DNA from: Hysterangium stoloniferum
Taxonomy: Eukaryota > Basidiomycota > Agaricomycetes > Hysterangiales > Hysterangiaceae
Direction: 5' to 3'
NCBI GenBank assembly: GCA_015178975.1
Contig: WHVD01000178.1
Coordinates: 62,001 to 126,000 of the forward strand
DNA length: 64,000 nucleotides
Of this stretch, positions 34,993 to 47,250 are shown piece after piece (the stretch's first letter is position 1; each line of letters starts with the position of its first letter). The notes beneath the pieces are model-generated. The model did not search any database. It had not been told where the DNA came from and saw only the letters and a program-made list of their open reading frames with translations. The translations under genes and the position numbers were made by a program.

Positions 34993-35345
34993 CACAGAGG
35001 CATTTGTGAGACTGCAGAAGTAATTGTGTGATTGTGGGAGCATTTTCACCCATGCAGAATTATTTTATACATGCATGGGAGCATTTTCACCTGCACAGAA
35101 TTATTTTATGCATGCACAGGAGCATTTTCACCCATGTGGAATTATTTTAGACACGTGTGGGAGCATTTTCAGTGGCAGAGAAGAATTTCCCATGCCCCTC
35201 ACCAACACATTTCCCACAACACATTTGAGACCAAGATTTCTATGCTACACCTGATTCTATCATTACTCGGAAAAATCCTCAGTTATGGCCAATATAATTT
35301 GCTTAGGATGTTCAACTGTCATAAATAGACAAATTAGCAGCACCG
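34993..35345. repeat. Tandem 41-bp repeat and flanks
   Basis: Positions 35,036-35,174 hold 3.4 copies of a 41-bp unit starting 'gggagcattttcaccc' with 'gaattattttatacatgcat' in each; copies differ by 10-20%. The flanks contain no gene. Open frames across it on the plus strand simply follow the repeat. Confidence 0.85.
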
Positions 35346-38300
35346 GGTTAAGTCTATTTCCAATTTCTTAAGTTTCCCAGTGCATATACATGAAGGCCAA
35401 ATTCTGGGCTACTCCCATAATCCGGAAACATGGTTAGATAGCCTGGAACATTTAGACAATGAGCAGCTATCCCATCTAAGTGCTCATTCCTATTTGATCA
35501 AGAGCATTGCTAGCCAACTTCTCAGTCCGAAATATAATTCTATTGATCAGCCTGCTACTGAAGGAGAATCAGAAGGTGGCCCAAAGACAGCAGAAACTCC
35601 TCCAGATGATATTAGCTCTGATAAATTCTTTGAAGAGATTGACATCAATAAGGATTTATCATCGGAGCAGAAGAATCAATTAAAGGCTATTTTATGGAAG
35701 AATCTTTTTGCCTTTGGATTAGATGGAAGATTAGGCCACTATCCTGCCAAGGTGGAGATAAATCTAAGAGAAGGAACAAGAGAAATTTCCCAACCTCCAT
35801 TCTTTGCCTCACCTAAGAATAGAGAGATTATTGAAGAGCAGATGGATAAATGGGTCAAATTACAAGTTATTGAGCCTTCCAAAAGCCCTTGGGGTGCTCC
35901 TGCATTTATTATTTATTGGCAAGGAAAGCCCAGGATGGTAATTGACTTCAGGCAACTAAATGCTCAAGTAATTCCAGATGAATTTCCACTGCCTCAGCAA
36001 GATGATATATTACAAGCATTAACTGGATCTCAGTGGTTATCTACACTAGATGCATTAGCCAGTTTTACTCAATTGGAAATGCCATCAAAAGATAAAGAGA
36101 AAACAGCTTTCAGAACACACAGAGGGCTTTATCAATTCTTGAGAATGCCCTTTGGATTCAGAAATGGCCCAGCAGTCTTCCAGAGAGTAATGCAAAATAT
36201 CCTATCCCCATTCCTCTGGATATTTGCTTTGGTCTACATTAATGATATTGTCATATTCTCTAAAACCTTTGAAGATCATTTAATGCATACAGAATCAGTC
36301 CTCAAAGCAATCATTGCTTCAAAAATGACCTTATCTCCCTCAAAATGCCATTTTGCCAACCAATCACTTCAGTTATTAGGACAGAAAGTCTTCCGACTTG
36401 GCTTATCTACTAATATAGAGAAGATAGATGCTATTCTACAATTGAAAGAACCCCGAAATGTTCATGAGCTTCAAACATTCTTGGGAATGATGGTCTATTT
36501 CTCAGCATATATTCCATTTTATGCTTGGATTGTCAACCCATTATTCTCATTACTCAAAAAGGATGTACTATGGACATGGGGAAATGCACAGCAAAATGCT
36601 TTTGAATTAGCAAAAAAGGCTCTAACTAATGCTCCAGTCAGAGCATATGCTATCAGAGGACTTGGATATACAGTAGGCTATATTCTGATGCCTGTGATAT
36701 TGGAATTGCAGCAATTCTGCAACAAGTCCAGCCAATCAAAATAAGGGACTTACAAGGAACCAAGACCTATGACAATAATGAACCAATTCCACAGTTATTG
36801 ATTGCTATATCAAAAGAAGAAGAGCATTTACCGGAAAATGGCTCTTGGGCCGAGAATTTTGAAGACTCTATTGTCCATGTTGAAAGAGTAATTGCCTATT
36901 GGTCAAGAACATTAAAATCTGCAGAAATGAATTACTCACCAACAGAAAGGGAAGCTTTAGCCTTGAAGGAAGGGCTAGTGAAGTTCCAATCCTATCTTGA
37001 AGGAGAGAAGATCTGGGCTATTACAGATCATGCTGCATTAACATGGAGCAGAACCTTTCAAAATATTAATAGAAGACTGCTCACCTGGGGAACCATCTTT
37101 GCAGCATATACCAACCTCAAGGTTGTGCATAGAGCCAGTAGAGTGCACTCGAATGTTGACCCGATTTCGAGACTGAGACAGCGCTTGCCCAGAGAAGATA
37201 GCCCTATATCTGATAAAATAATATCAGTAAGCCTAGAGGATAGAGAGAATCATCCTCTAGCAAGAATTTATGATGAGATCTCACCTGAATTCGAAGCCAA
37301 TATATTGAATCTCGGCAGGCATTATTTTGAAGAGGAGTTCAAAGAACCGAGCCAATTGGTAAATCTCAGCATCTCTATTGAGAATTCCTTTTTAGGTCAA
37401 ATGAAATCACCTTATTTGAGCACACATGGCTATAGTGTGCTAATTGGAGCCAATCCTAATGAAATTATAAGTTTTGTTAAAGGGTATGATGAAGATCAAT
37501 ATTTTACAAAAATTAAATATATTAAGGACCGAAGATAATTGGATTAATCCTCAATTCCTCAATTCCTGCAATATTCCTTATGCAATGAGGGATTAATATT
37601 CTTTGAAGACTCTCAAGGGAATTCTAGACTTTGTGTTCCGAAATCAAAATGCTCTGAAATTATGTCTCAAATGCATGATGAACTATTTAATGGTGTTCAT
37701 GCCGGATATCACAAAACATACAATAGGATCATGAGTGGCTACTATTGGCCGAAAATGTCAAGAGATATCCTACAATTTGTGAATACATGTGATATCTGTC
37801 AAAAATCCAAGATAAGAAGACATGCACCGTATGGACTTTTACAGCCAATCCTGATACCGACTCAACCTTTTGAAGTTATTACTATGGATTTTATTCCAGA
37901 GCTCCCCACAAGTGACGGCTTTGATAACATCCTAGTAGTAATTGATAAATTAACAAAGTATGGTATATTTATTCCATGCCATACTACAGACAATGAAGAA
38001 GAAATCGGAAAGCTAATATTCAAGCATATAATCTCTCAATATGGTCTCCCGAGACAGATTATATCTGATCAAAATCGCAAATGGACAGGAAGATTTTGGG
38101 AGTCCATTTGCAAACAACTAAATATATGTAAGAAGAGTTTTAATTAACTACAGCATATCATCCTCAAGCAGAGACAGAGATAATGAATCAAATGTTAGAA
38201 GTCGCTTTGCATGCATATATTGGACCAGAAAGGGCCGATTGGGCTCCCTTATTGGACAGATTTGCATTATCTTACAATACAAGTGTTCACAGTATCTCAG

Positions 38301-39067
38301 GATTTACTCCTGCATTTCTATTGTTTGGATTTAATCCAAATACAAAAATTAGTTATCTATCTCCCGGAAAAGAACCCGTGAATAGACCAGATGTGGTAAC
38401 TCAATCTGCCAAATCTGATCTAACTGGGTGGAGCGATCAAGCTGATCTCATGGTGGAGCAATTCCGAGCCAATAGAGATCAAGCCAAGGATGCTCTATTA
38501 TTAGGACAAATATTCCAAAAGAAGTATTATAATTAAGGATGACTCACTGTGGAATTCCAGGAAGGCGATTTAGTCATCTTGAATCCCCACTCCTTATCTT
38601 TATTGAAGAACATTAAGGGAAAGAGTCAAAAACTATTAATGTGATATGAAGGACCTTTTGAAATACTTGAGAAGATTAGTCCAGTAGCATATAGGCTCCG
38701 AATGCCTGTGACATATGGGACTCACCCTGTCTTAAATATTGCACATTTGGAAAGGTATTCTGAGTCACCTGAAAAGTTTGGAATACGACCTAAGAAAGAG
38801 TTTAACCAGGAAGATTTTGAAGAACTACCAGAATATGAAGTTGAAGCTATAGTAGGACAGAAATGGTCACGATCACAAAGTGGAAAGAGAAATCAAATCT
38901 ACAGAGTTCGATTCAAAGGATATTCTTCAAACTTTGATGAATGGCTTACTAAAAAGGATTTGAAGAATGCTCCTGCAATTCTTCGTGACTGGGAAAACAA
39001 AGAAAGAGTGCGCAGCAGCCATCCGAGACTCACGGAGGTCTCACTGGCCGACTCGGCCTCTAAATAA
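35345..39067 (+). pseudogene. Gypsy family 2 pol: RT-RNase H-integrase-chromodomain (dead)
   Basis: Begins just downstream of where a protease should end (HIHEGQILGYSHNPETWLD). RT contains MVIDFRQLNAQVIPDEFPLP and an altered active site LVYINDIVIF, where the first Asp of the YxDD box is Asn. RNase H and linker follow (TEREALALKEGL; SNVDPISRL), then integrase (CDICQKSKIRRH; VITMDFIPELP; SDQNRKWTGRFW; YHPQAETEIMNQML) and a chromodomain (YRVRFKGYSSNFDEWL). Frameshifts near 36,675 and 38,130 and stops near 37,538 and 38,536-38,645 break it. It is a paralogue of family 1 with similar domain spacing. Confidence 0.92.
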
Positions 39068-39171
39068 CCAAAACATCAATATATGCACCCTATATGCACC
39101 GTTACTTCTTTCATTCTTATATATTCAAGTAAAAGAAAACGTTTCCACATCAAAAAAGTTAAAGATTTCAT

Positions 39172-40097
39172 ATGGAACTCTCCCCAGTCACCGAATTGGA
39201 CTACTCTATTAAAATCATTGAAGGGAAACCTTCTCAAAATGACATTCTAGTTTCTCATACACTTTATCCAACTTGAAAACTTGAAAACGACTGCATTATC
39301 GACTTAACAAATACGATTGGATTCCTATTGAATACAATGGAGTCAAAGTTTATAGCATTCGAGAGTCTCTAGCCTATTATCTTTGGGAGTATCATCTCTC
39401 AAACATTAAGTTGACTTGTATTGCAGCAGATAATTACACTCCAATCCTTTCCAACTCTACTATTTCTTATTTTATTCCAGAAGGGAAGTTCCGTGAACTT
39501 TGTATAATGCCTGCACCTTTCAGAAACCATCAAGATCTCATAACAAACCCATTGCTCGTCACTGGTTCTAGAACCTCTGTAGCTCAATGGTTCGATACGT
39601 TTCAAAAGAATGGTTTAAAACTCGAGGCTTGGATGGATAAGGCAAAGGCCAGAAGTGTAAGACTAGGTAGTCAATGCACTTGGAAGTGGCCTGACGATCC
39701 TACTCCCCCTTTGCCCTACACATTGTGAGAGAACTGGAATTTGGAAGATCAAATTGATCTGGAATACTGGACTTTTGAGGACATGTGGGGAATGAGAGCC
39801 CCAAAGGTTTATTCTCGAGGAAAAGCTCATCTCTCTATCATGAATAGAGCATTGAGACTAGTTTTTCAAATTATTAATGGTTCTAACAACTCTATCCCAG
39901 TCAATAATACGAGCCTAACCACTCCCAGACAATCTCAACATGCATATAATCATCCATCTTCCCCATCCAGCTCTAAAACCAATAGTATTTTCAACTTTTC
40001 CCCACCAAGCGATCAAGCAATGACTTCATCTTCAATAATTAATCAACAGGAAGAAATAGTTGACATTATTCCTATTTCTCCCGACTATGATAATTGA
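39172..40097 (+). pseudogene. Family 2 accessory ORF3, unknown function
   Basis: Downstream of the chromodomain and upstream of the purine tract lies a separate coding region of about 305 codons starting at ATG 39,172 (MELSPVTELDYSIK). It has one stop and frameshift near 39,275-39,300, then an open frame through YNGVKVYSIRESLAYYLWEY and FIPEGKFRELCIMPAPFRN, a TGA at 39,726, and a further 118 codons ending Ser/Pro/Asn-rich (39,741-40,097, same frame). There is no signal peptide or membrane segment as expected of an envelope protein, and I recognise no family. Such a third ORF is not part of the standard chromovirus layout. Confidence 0.7.
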
Positions 40098-40182
40098 TTA
40101 GATTAGCATCTTATTTCTTTTATCATTCAAAACAAAAGTATTATTTAATTCTCAGAAAGCGATTGAGCATTATGACTCAGTC

Positions 40183-40197
40183 AAAAGGAAGAGGGGA
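40183..40197 (+). other. Polypurine tract
   Basis: The run aaaaggaagagggga sits three bases before the LTR-C start at 40,201. It is the expected primer site for plus-strand DNA synthesis and shows that 35,345-40,200 belongs to the element whose 3' LTR follows. Confidence 0.8.
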
Positions 40198-40200
40198 TTT

Positions 40201-41426
40201 TGTGAGGTATCAGCTTTATCTCATAAAGTTCTCTTAATTTTCTCTGAATTATTTAATATTTTCTCGAATTTATTGTATTTTTCTTATATTCTATTGTGAA
40301 ATATAAGGCTTAGTTCCTTTTAACTTTGCATAATAATAGCATATATATGAGCTCATATTATGCTATTATATCTTAGTTAATTTATTATAATTTTTAACTA
40401 ATTGTTTATATTTTATTTACTTAGTTATTGCCTTTTGGCACATTGCTTGCTCCAATGTGCACATTTTTGGAGTCACGTGACCTATTAGATAAGCCTCCAC
40501 TCGAGTCATTATTTGATTCCACCGACTCATCAATTGCTTCCATCCCAGGACCTGCGGCCTTGAACCTTCATGTTCAAGCCAAAGGTTGGAACCCTTGTCT
40601 CAGAGAGGGGAATCACATGATAAATAAAGGGTAAAAAATAAGTAGAATATGAGGTCATTATGACCTAAATAATGACCTCATAAAATAAATAAATAGTTAA
40701 ATATTTAGTTATCAAAATGTATATAAGGAGGGCCAAGTTTCCAATAAAATCAATCTATCTCTCACATATTTTACTGCACAGCTCAGAAGCTTATCTAATC
40801 ATCCTAAGGACAATAATAGCCTTAGTCTGATACACTAACTGCAAGCACCTACACTTGCAGAATCTTGAATCATTGTCAGCAACTCTTGAACTTAGCTAAT
40901 CATCTAAGTTCCCTTAGCCTCACAGCTACCCTTAGGCTTACTAAATACATAGTAAACCTAAAATAAGTATCCTTACTGAAATCCCTGCCAATGCTAGATT
41001 ATTCAAGGCCCAGCCCTAAGTTTATTGAATTAATCAAGTACAAGCACTCAAATAATCCAACACACATTACCTTCTCTATTAATAAATTATATAACACCTT
41101 GTTAAATAACTATTAATAGTTACAAATAAGCATACAAAAGTCCAAAGCTTTATATCAAGTCTCTGCTAAGTTACTGCGCATATACTCAGCTTCTAGCCCC
41201 TATTCTCAAGCAATAGTTCTTTTATTTGCTAAAAGAGTCATATATTGTTCTATTGAACCTTTCAATAATCAAAATAAGCATTGTTTTGAGTTTTTTAAGC
41301 TTAATAGTGCAGCTCATTAATCTATCAGTATTTAAATTACTGGACCTTTGCTTGTTTTATTGTTGAAGCTCTGTGACACTATAGCATATATTGAGCTATC
41401 TAAGAGAAACCCTTGAATACATTACA
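40201..41426 (+). mobile_element. LTR-C shared by family 2 pol and gag
   Basis: 1,226 bp, TGTGAGGTATCAGC to GAATACATTACA, closely matching the solo LTR at 11,736-12,972. It has a purine tract on its left and a gag gene 260 bp to its right, so it acts as 3' LTR of the left piece and 5' LTR of the right piece. No target duplication exists at its ends, as expected for an LTR inside a tandem pair. Confidence 0.93.
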
Positions 41427-43276
41427 AAAATTGGTGGATGTTCTGGGAAGATCATGTTTCAATCTATTGTTGCAGCAATCTTTCAGTAACCTACATATAT
41501 TCTGGATCAAGGCTTTCATCCTGAATATTTCGAAATCAAATCAAGACTAAATCAAGTTACTATCAAGCTACAAAAACTTTCTTCGAATCAAATCAATACA
41601 CCTATTCCTCCATCGAATACTCCTACTCTCTTACCACCTCACAGTATTCGATTTACCCTTAGTAGGACTAGAAATAATTCTACTATGTCAAAAACTCCCA
41701 GCATACAGCTACACCCAGAGAGATTAGTCTCTCCAGCACCAACCACTACTCCTGAACATTTCTGCCATCTTAATGTTACCATTCCCAATACTCCAGTACA
41801 CAGTTTCTCTGCTACTCCACAAAAGCATCTATTGAGGAATGATAGAGCCAGACCAGGAGATCTTACTTACCTCTATCCAAGTACAGTGAGATTGAGGAGA
41901 CTGTATGAGACAACCTTTCCACACAAATCTAGGAGAGAACTCATTTTGAAACTTGGGAAGAGATATATTCCAAACACAGAGAGTCTACCCTATATGCCTT
42001 TGCCCAAGCAGGCTGAAAAGGTAGCGGCTCATGCTCTCTATTTGTTAGAAGACCTACTGGGAGGAATCCCTAGTGAGGAAAATAGAGAATTGCCATTAGA
42101 AGATGCTGGCTATCATTTAGATCCTGGATGTTATGAACTATTACAGGAGATACTTCAAGAGCATATTGATAAGGCAACTCCTATACTCACTTCAAGGTGC
42201 ATACAAGTACCTAAACTACCCAAATGGGGACCAAATGATAATCCTAGAGAAGCATGGAATCAAGAAGACTTTGAAGTTATCTCAGTCCTCTATCGTGAAG
42301 AGATTGAGAATACTCTGGCATATTTGTATTTCCATAAGGCTCTAATTCCAATGGGTGAAACTGAAGTACCTAAGCAAGAGGCTTCCCCAGCCCAGGTCGA
42401 GTCTGAGGGGATCAGCCAGATTCAGCTTCCTCCAGAAATAGAATCACCCTCAAAACCACCTATTCATGAACCTATGGGCATAATCCATTCAACTCCTAAA
42501 GAAATGACAAGTGAAGTAAAATTTGAATTACCTTCTGAAGGAGAAGAAATCAATTATAGCATTTTGAAGCATGAAACTAAAAAGGAAGTGCCTCTACATG
42601 AAGAACGAGGCTTCCAAGAGGCTAGAAAGCATATTTCTGAAGATACTAGCAGTCCTCATTCAAGTGATCACTCCCCTTATGATAATCTGCCTGCATATAT
42701 GTCAGAATCTCGAAGATTGTCAGAGTTATTACAAGATCCTCAAACTAGAAGGCCTCCTGAAAGGCAGACTTCATTGCCATATACTACTACAGGTTTAGGA
42801 ACTACAATTCCTCGGAAAGAGCCTGTCAGAGAACCTCTTGGGATGCTTATACCTTATGATCCTGAGAGGGATAGGAGAACATCATTTAGAAGACCTCATA
42901 GATCAGGTTTATTTGAGGAATCAAACATCTCTCAAGGAGGAGGAGGTCCTCCTGGTGATGGAGATGATGGAGATATGGTCCTAGTGGCCCTAGAAGATTT
43001 AATTCTATTCAGGGGCCACCCAAGCTACCTGATACTACAAGTGCTAAGAGCATACAAGAGGCTCATTTTGATTTGAAACTGAAGCCAGAAATTATTCCCA
43101 AGTGGGATGGTGATCCAGACACTTTGTCCAAATGGATATTCAAGATCAATAATCTATCTGAACGAAGCAATTATATATTCCAACAGTTGGGACAATTAAT
43201 CCCTCTCAGGCTTGAGAAGGAAGCCGACTTATGGTTTTGGTCATTACCAACAGATTACCGCCATGAGATTACAGTC
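41427..43276 (+). pseudogene. Family 2 gag (3' end lost)
   Basis: After a 258-bp leader, an open frame from ATG 41,685 to TGA 43,074 encodes a 463-residue gag with a basic/Pro-rich N-terminus, acidic middle and a region YDPERDRRTSFRRPHRSG; it shifts frame near 43,050 and continues as LKPEIIPKWDGDPDTLSKW with the capsid core until about 43,276. The start of the capsid core matches family 1 gag (KYDGTQSKALDY). The rest of capsid and the zinc knuckle are missing: the sequence joins the inverted protease at about 43,277. Confidence 0.85.
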
Positions 43277-44036
43277 TCTGGTTAGATAAGAATATCTTCT
43301 CTATATATGCTATATCAGATCCCTTTGGGAAGGACAGGGTCACTGGTATAGCATTTATAGACTCTGGAGAAATTGTTATATCAATGCTAGACCTCACTGA
43401 ATTCTCAGTTTCCTTAGATTGAATTGATTTCTTTATTTTTTTGTTCTTCCTATGAGCCTTAATTTTTCCAGCAAGATCCGAGAGCTTTGGAGTGACATTA
43501 ACTTGGAAAGCTTCACCTCTTTCATCTTTTAATAAAGGTCCAATAGAATTTTGAACTTTGATAGACCTTCCACTAGAGCCAAAGCTCAAGATTGAACCTT
43601 CCTCTCCTCGGATCACTGAGATTGCATATTGGTCTGCAAAATCATTTCCAATAATGAATGGAGTAGTCATTCCTTTGACTACATAAGCTTCAATGATTAA
43701 TTCCACTGGCCCTTCACTTATATCAAAGTAAATAGGCAAGGAAATAAACCCAGATATTGTAAAGGCTCCAGTTACTTGAATTAAATTGATTCTCTGTCCA
43801 TTTTTTATTTTTGGAGGATTTTCGAGTTGAGATAAAGTAGAGTGAGATATCAATGAAATATCTGCACCAGAATCCACTATAATATTTGTAGGATTTTTGC
43901 CATAACTTCCAAGCCATCCTTGAGTGGAAGTAGCTTGTGCTCCAAGGAAAGCACAACCAGGAGGCCTGGCCATCAGTCTTGGCAACATTCCCAGGTGTGA
44001 TATGCCATTCATGCTCATTCATGATATAATACACTC
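43277..44036 (-). pseudogene. Family 2 protease segment, inverted
   Basis: An open frame of about 250 codons (44,018-43,269) on the minus strand encodes a retroviral-type aspartic protease with the active site NIIVDSGADISLIS and the downstream strand TPFIIGNDFADQYAI. It ends just where the pol fragment at 35,345 begins in a normal element. Family 1 protease (8,506-8,000) has the same layout. It is therefore the missing piece of the family 2 element, present in the opposite orientation to gag and pol. Confidence 0.88.
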
Positions 44037-44700
44037 AATCGCATAATATACTACCTCACTCACTATAAAAAATAGTAAAAGTTCTAACCATTCTATATAC
44101 AAAGAAATGAGTAGAATGGGTGGAATGATGATTCGAGTGGAGGCCTCGACTGTTATAGTTCGAGGCCTGAAGTGTTAGATAGCTCAGATAATGCTACCTA
44201 TGTGGTAGCTGGCATGTTACCCTGATCACTGCTTGCTGTAGACCTAGTTTATGTCTTACGAGTGGTGGTGCTTGGGTAAAAGTGTGTCTGTTTCTTTGGT
44301 GCCGAGTGCACCCACAAGTATACACAGAGCTTCGAACTAATGAAATGGTGCAATGTTTGAAGAATATAAAGGATAGAAAAATATGAATAAAATGTGTAAA
44401 ATATAAATAAAATAAAAGGAGTGTTTTACCACAATGAAACTGTGGTAAAAGCATACTCCTCACACTCACATTGCACAACATGCCCATTTGTGTGGGTGTG
44501 TGTGTTGCCAGACATGCACTCCTCACACACCACATGAATGCATGCACATGAAGACAATGTGCTGCATCCATTCATGTGTGTGTGGGGGTGCATAGGTGTT
44601 GCTAAATGCCCACTGTGTTATGTCTGAGGGGTCTGTCACATCTGTCAGTCCACATACAAGTGGGGCAGTGTGGGCCCATATATTATTACCAAGCTCTAAG
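44037..44700. other. Spacer with GT-rich stretches
   Basis: No gene. Contains short tgtgtg-rich runs (44,495-44,515; 44,575-44,590) and a palindrome-like 'ttaccacaatgaaactgtggtaa' near 44,427. Confidence 0.5.
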
Positions 44701-45190
44701 AATGTCAATATTTAAACTGAAGGGTAGTAGTGTACAAGATAGGATTTTATACTAATGTAAATGGAAGCATGGAGGACTGAAAATGGTGATTTTATATTAA
44801 CAGGACACAGAAATTTGGGAAAATGGAACATGGGGTCAGGAAAAGGAATACAAGACAAGAGAAAAAAGATAAATACTCTGAGGTGGCAAATGATGTGATG
44901 AAGTGATGCAAGGAATAATGGAATGCCATCAGAAGGAAATGGGATGGAGTGGCTAGAAAATAAAATCATTAAGTGGGTGAATTGTCAGTACACTGTCATC
45001 AGAGATGTTGCATCAGGAATACCAATGTCAGGATGCCAGAGTATAGGTTGGAAACACATATAGGGGCCTAAATGACATAGTTCCTAACAGGTAGGTTCTA
45101 ACTCAATATTTGAACAGATTAGTAGAATATAAGACAATAATTTATACTAAAATATTTAATGACAGACAGATGAGTAGAAGGGGAATATGA
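44701..45190 (+). repeat. About 480-bp direct repeat, copy 1 (partner 45,374-45,855)
   Basis: Begins 'gaatgtcaatatttaaactg' and aligns with 45,374-45,855 over its whole length with small indels, including the shared 'gtgatgcaaggaataatgg' and 'gacagacagatgagt' blocks. Noncoding. The two copies are separated by about 185 bp. Divergence is roughly 15-20% by eye. Confidence 0.85.
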
Positions 45191-45373
45191 ATGCAGGATG
45201 GATTATGGCACTTAGCTGTAAATGAGGAGGCTAAGGTCAAAAAGGATCATAAATCTCAGTCTGGCCAGACACTAGCAAAAGGATTAAGCAGTATGAACAA
45301 TACTTCAAAGGTAAATGAAGGTATTATTTTATACACTTCTAAACATGAGAGGGGGATTCCAAATGGGTATTTT

Positions 45374-45855
45374 GAGTCAATATTCAAACTGAAGGATAGT
45401 AGTGTACATGATGGGGTTTTATACTAAAGTAAATGGAAGCACAGAGCTGAAAATGGAGATTTGATATTAACAGAACAAAGGAAATCAGGAAACTAAACAG
45501 GATATTAAGAAAAGGATACAAGACAACAGAAAAAAGATAAACATCTTCTGAGGTGGCAAATTATATGGTGAAGTGATGCAAGGAATAATGGAATGTCATT
45601 AGAACAGACCTGAGATAGAGTGGCTTGAAAAGGAAATCATTAAGTAGATGTGTTGTTGGGTATCACAATGCCAGAGGACAGTATATGTACATAGGTAGGT
45701 TGAAAATACATATAGGGGTCTGAACAATGTGGTTCTTAATAGAAAGGTTGTAAATCAATGTTTGAACTGGAGATTAGTAGGATACAAGACAATAACTTAT
45801 ACTAAAAGATTCTATGACAGACAGATGAGTGGAATGGAAGGAATGAAAGTGGGGT
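45374..45855 (+). repeat. About 480-bp direct repeat, copy 2
   Basis: Partner of 44,701-45,190, same orientation; begins 'gagtcaatattcaaactgaa'. It could be a repeat family with two insertions, or a local tandem duplication with a spacer. Confidence 0.85.
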
Positions 45856-45943
45856 ATCAGTATGAAATAGAATAAATGGGGATCTAGAATCTGCCCAATA
45901 TGACATGGGAAGGGCAATCACAGCCATATGGGAAGTTGGAAGT

Positions 45944-46777
45944 TGTTAAGTTTGCAGATCTTGACCTGGGCAGATTTCCCAGTAATATTCCAGACACTAC
46001 CCAGAAATATCCCATGGAGTCCCTGGGTAATAGTCTGGGGAGTTTCCAGGGATTAGTACAGGGAGTATCAGAACATCACCAAGGAGTATGGGATGGACTT
46101 GGCTTCAGCTTATGGGGTGCACCCTCATGCACTCATTCAGGTGTCCATATTTCAAACTGACAAGTCATCTACAAGGAAGATGTAGATTCCAGAGTTTCCG
46201 TGGAAGTTCCAGAAATCAAGCATACAGAAAGAAATAGAAGAGTAGAGACAAATGAACGGTTAACTAAGTCAGATACTAAGTTGATACTAAGTTGATATTT
46301 AGACTGGAGAGTAAGTACATGAGTATGGAAGACTTATATAGACTGTGGAATGTAATAATACCAAATCTGGTAATAATGAGGGGCAAAACAATTAAACATA
46401 AAACAAAACAAGTAAATACTAAACTGGGAATTTGGGATGGGATGGAACAGAAGTGGAGAACAAACTAGACAGGTCATTAGACCATAAAGGGAGCAGGGCT
46501 CTGTTAGAGAGTTTCTCAGGAGTCTGGCTGGGGGTCCAGTGACTGGTATGTGAGACTGGTCCATGAGATACAGAGTGTTGGGTGTAAGCAGGTTGGTGTA
46601 CGGGTTCCAGCAGTACTCCAGTTGTAACTGTACCTTGATGAGTATGATATAGAGAGTCAGGTGCAGATAAGGTGCAGTCCAGAGACTGGCAGGTTTTCCA
46701 GTTGTAACTGTACCTTGGGTACAATATAGAGAGTCAACTGTGAAAGGGAAGAGTCTGATGGGTTCTGGGTCATAACA
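45944..46777 (-). mobile_element. Diverged solo LTR-A
   Basis: Reverse copy from TGTTAAGTTTGC to GGGTCATAACA carrying 'ggacttggcttcagcttatg' and 'gactgtggaatgtaat'. Flanks GAAGT (45,939-45,943) and GAAGG (46,778-46,782) match at four of five bases, consistent with an old target duplication. Confidence 0.75.
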
Positions 46778-47035
46778 GAAGGTGTCTAGTGAAGGAGCAG
46801 ACTGACAGAATGGGATGTGAGTCAAAGGGTACTTGAGGGATGAGGGTCAGGTTCCAGTGGATTCTGGATCTTGATACTGGTCTGGAAGATGGTTCAGAAC
46901 CTAATATAATATCTGGAGGATAATTTATGGAGTTTCCAGGAAATGGGTCTTGACAGACGTCTAATGTGGAACAAAATACCTGACACTTCAAGAGAAACAA
47001 ATTGAGGAAGAATGAAAATACTATTCCAAGCCAAA

Positions 47036-47072
47036 TATGTAGTGTTTAAGGATGTCATTATTGATCCATGAG
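47036..47072 (+). pseudogene. Tiny Helitron helicase tail
   Basis: Encodes YVVFKDVIIDP followed by a stop, similar to the helicase C-terminus IVYKDVLLD at 34,664-34,692. A related piece lies at 48,058-48,100. Too short to be certain alone; two such copies plus a shared downstream 'caggtcacaaagtgac' support a Helitron origin. Confidence 0.45.
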
Positions 47073-47250
47073 AAGTATTCACCAAGGTTCCAAAAGGAGA
47101 CTGACTTATGTTTTTTTAGGTTCAGTGAATTTACAAATGTATATAATGTATATAATTCTGGACAATCTAAACATTAATCACTTTAAAATAAGTCTCTGAA
47201 TGAGAATAACTGGGAAGCTGGAATGTACAGAAGCCCTTAATATGACATGG

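Noticed and set aside
39172..40097. Envelope gene
   Set aside because: No signal peptide, membrane anchor or fusion-type features; listed instead as an unknown ORF3.
44194..44571. 125-codon minus-strand frame
   Set aside because: Made of GT/CA-rich low-complexity sequence; no splice or domain support.
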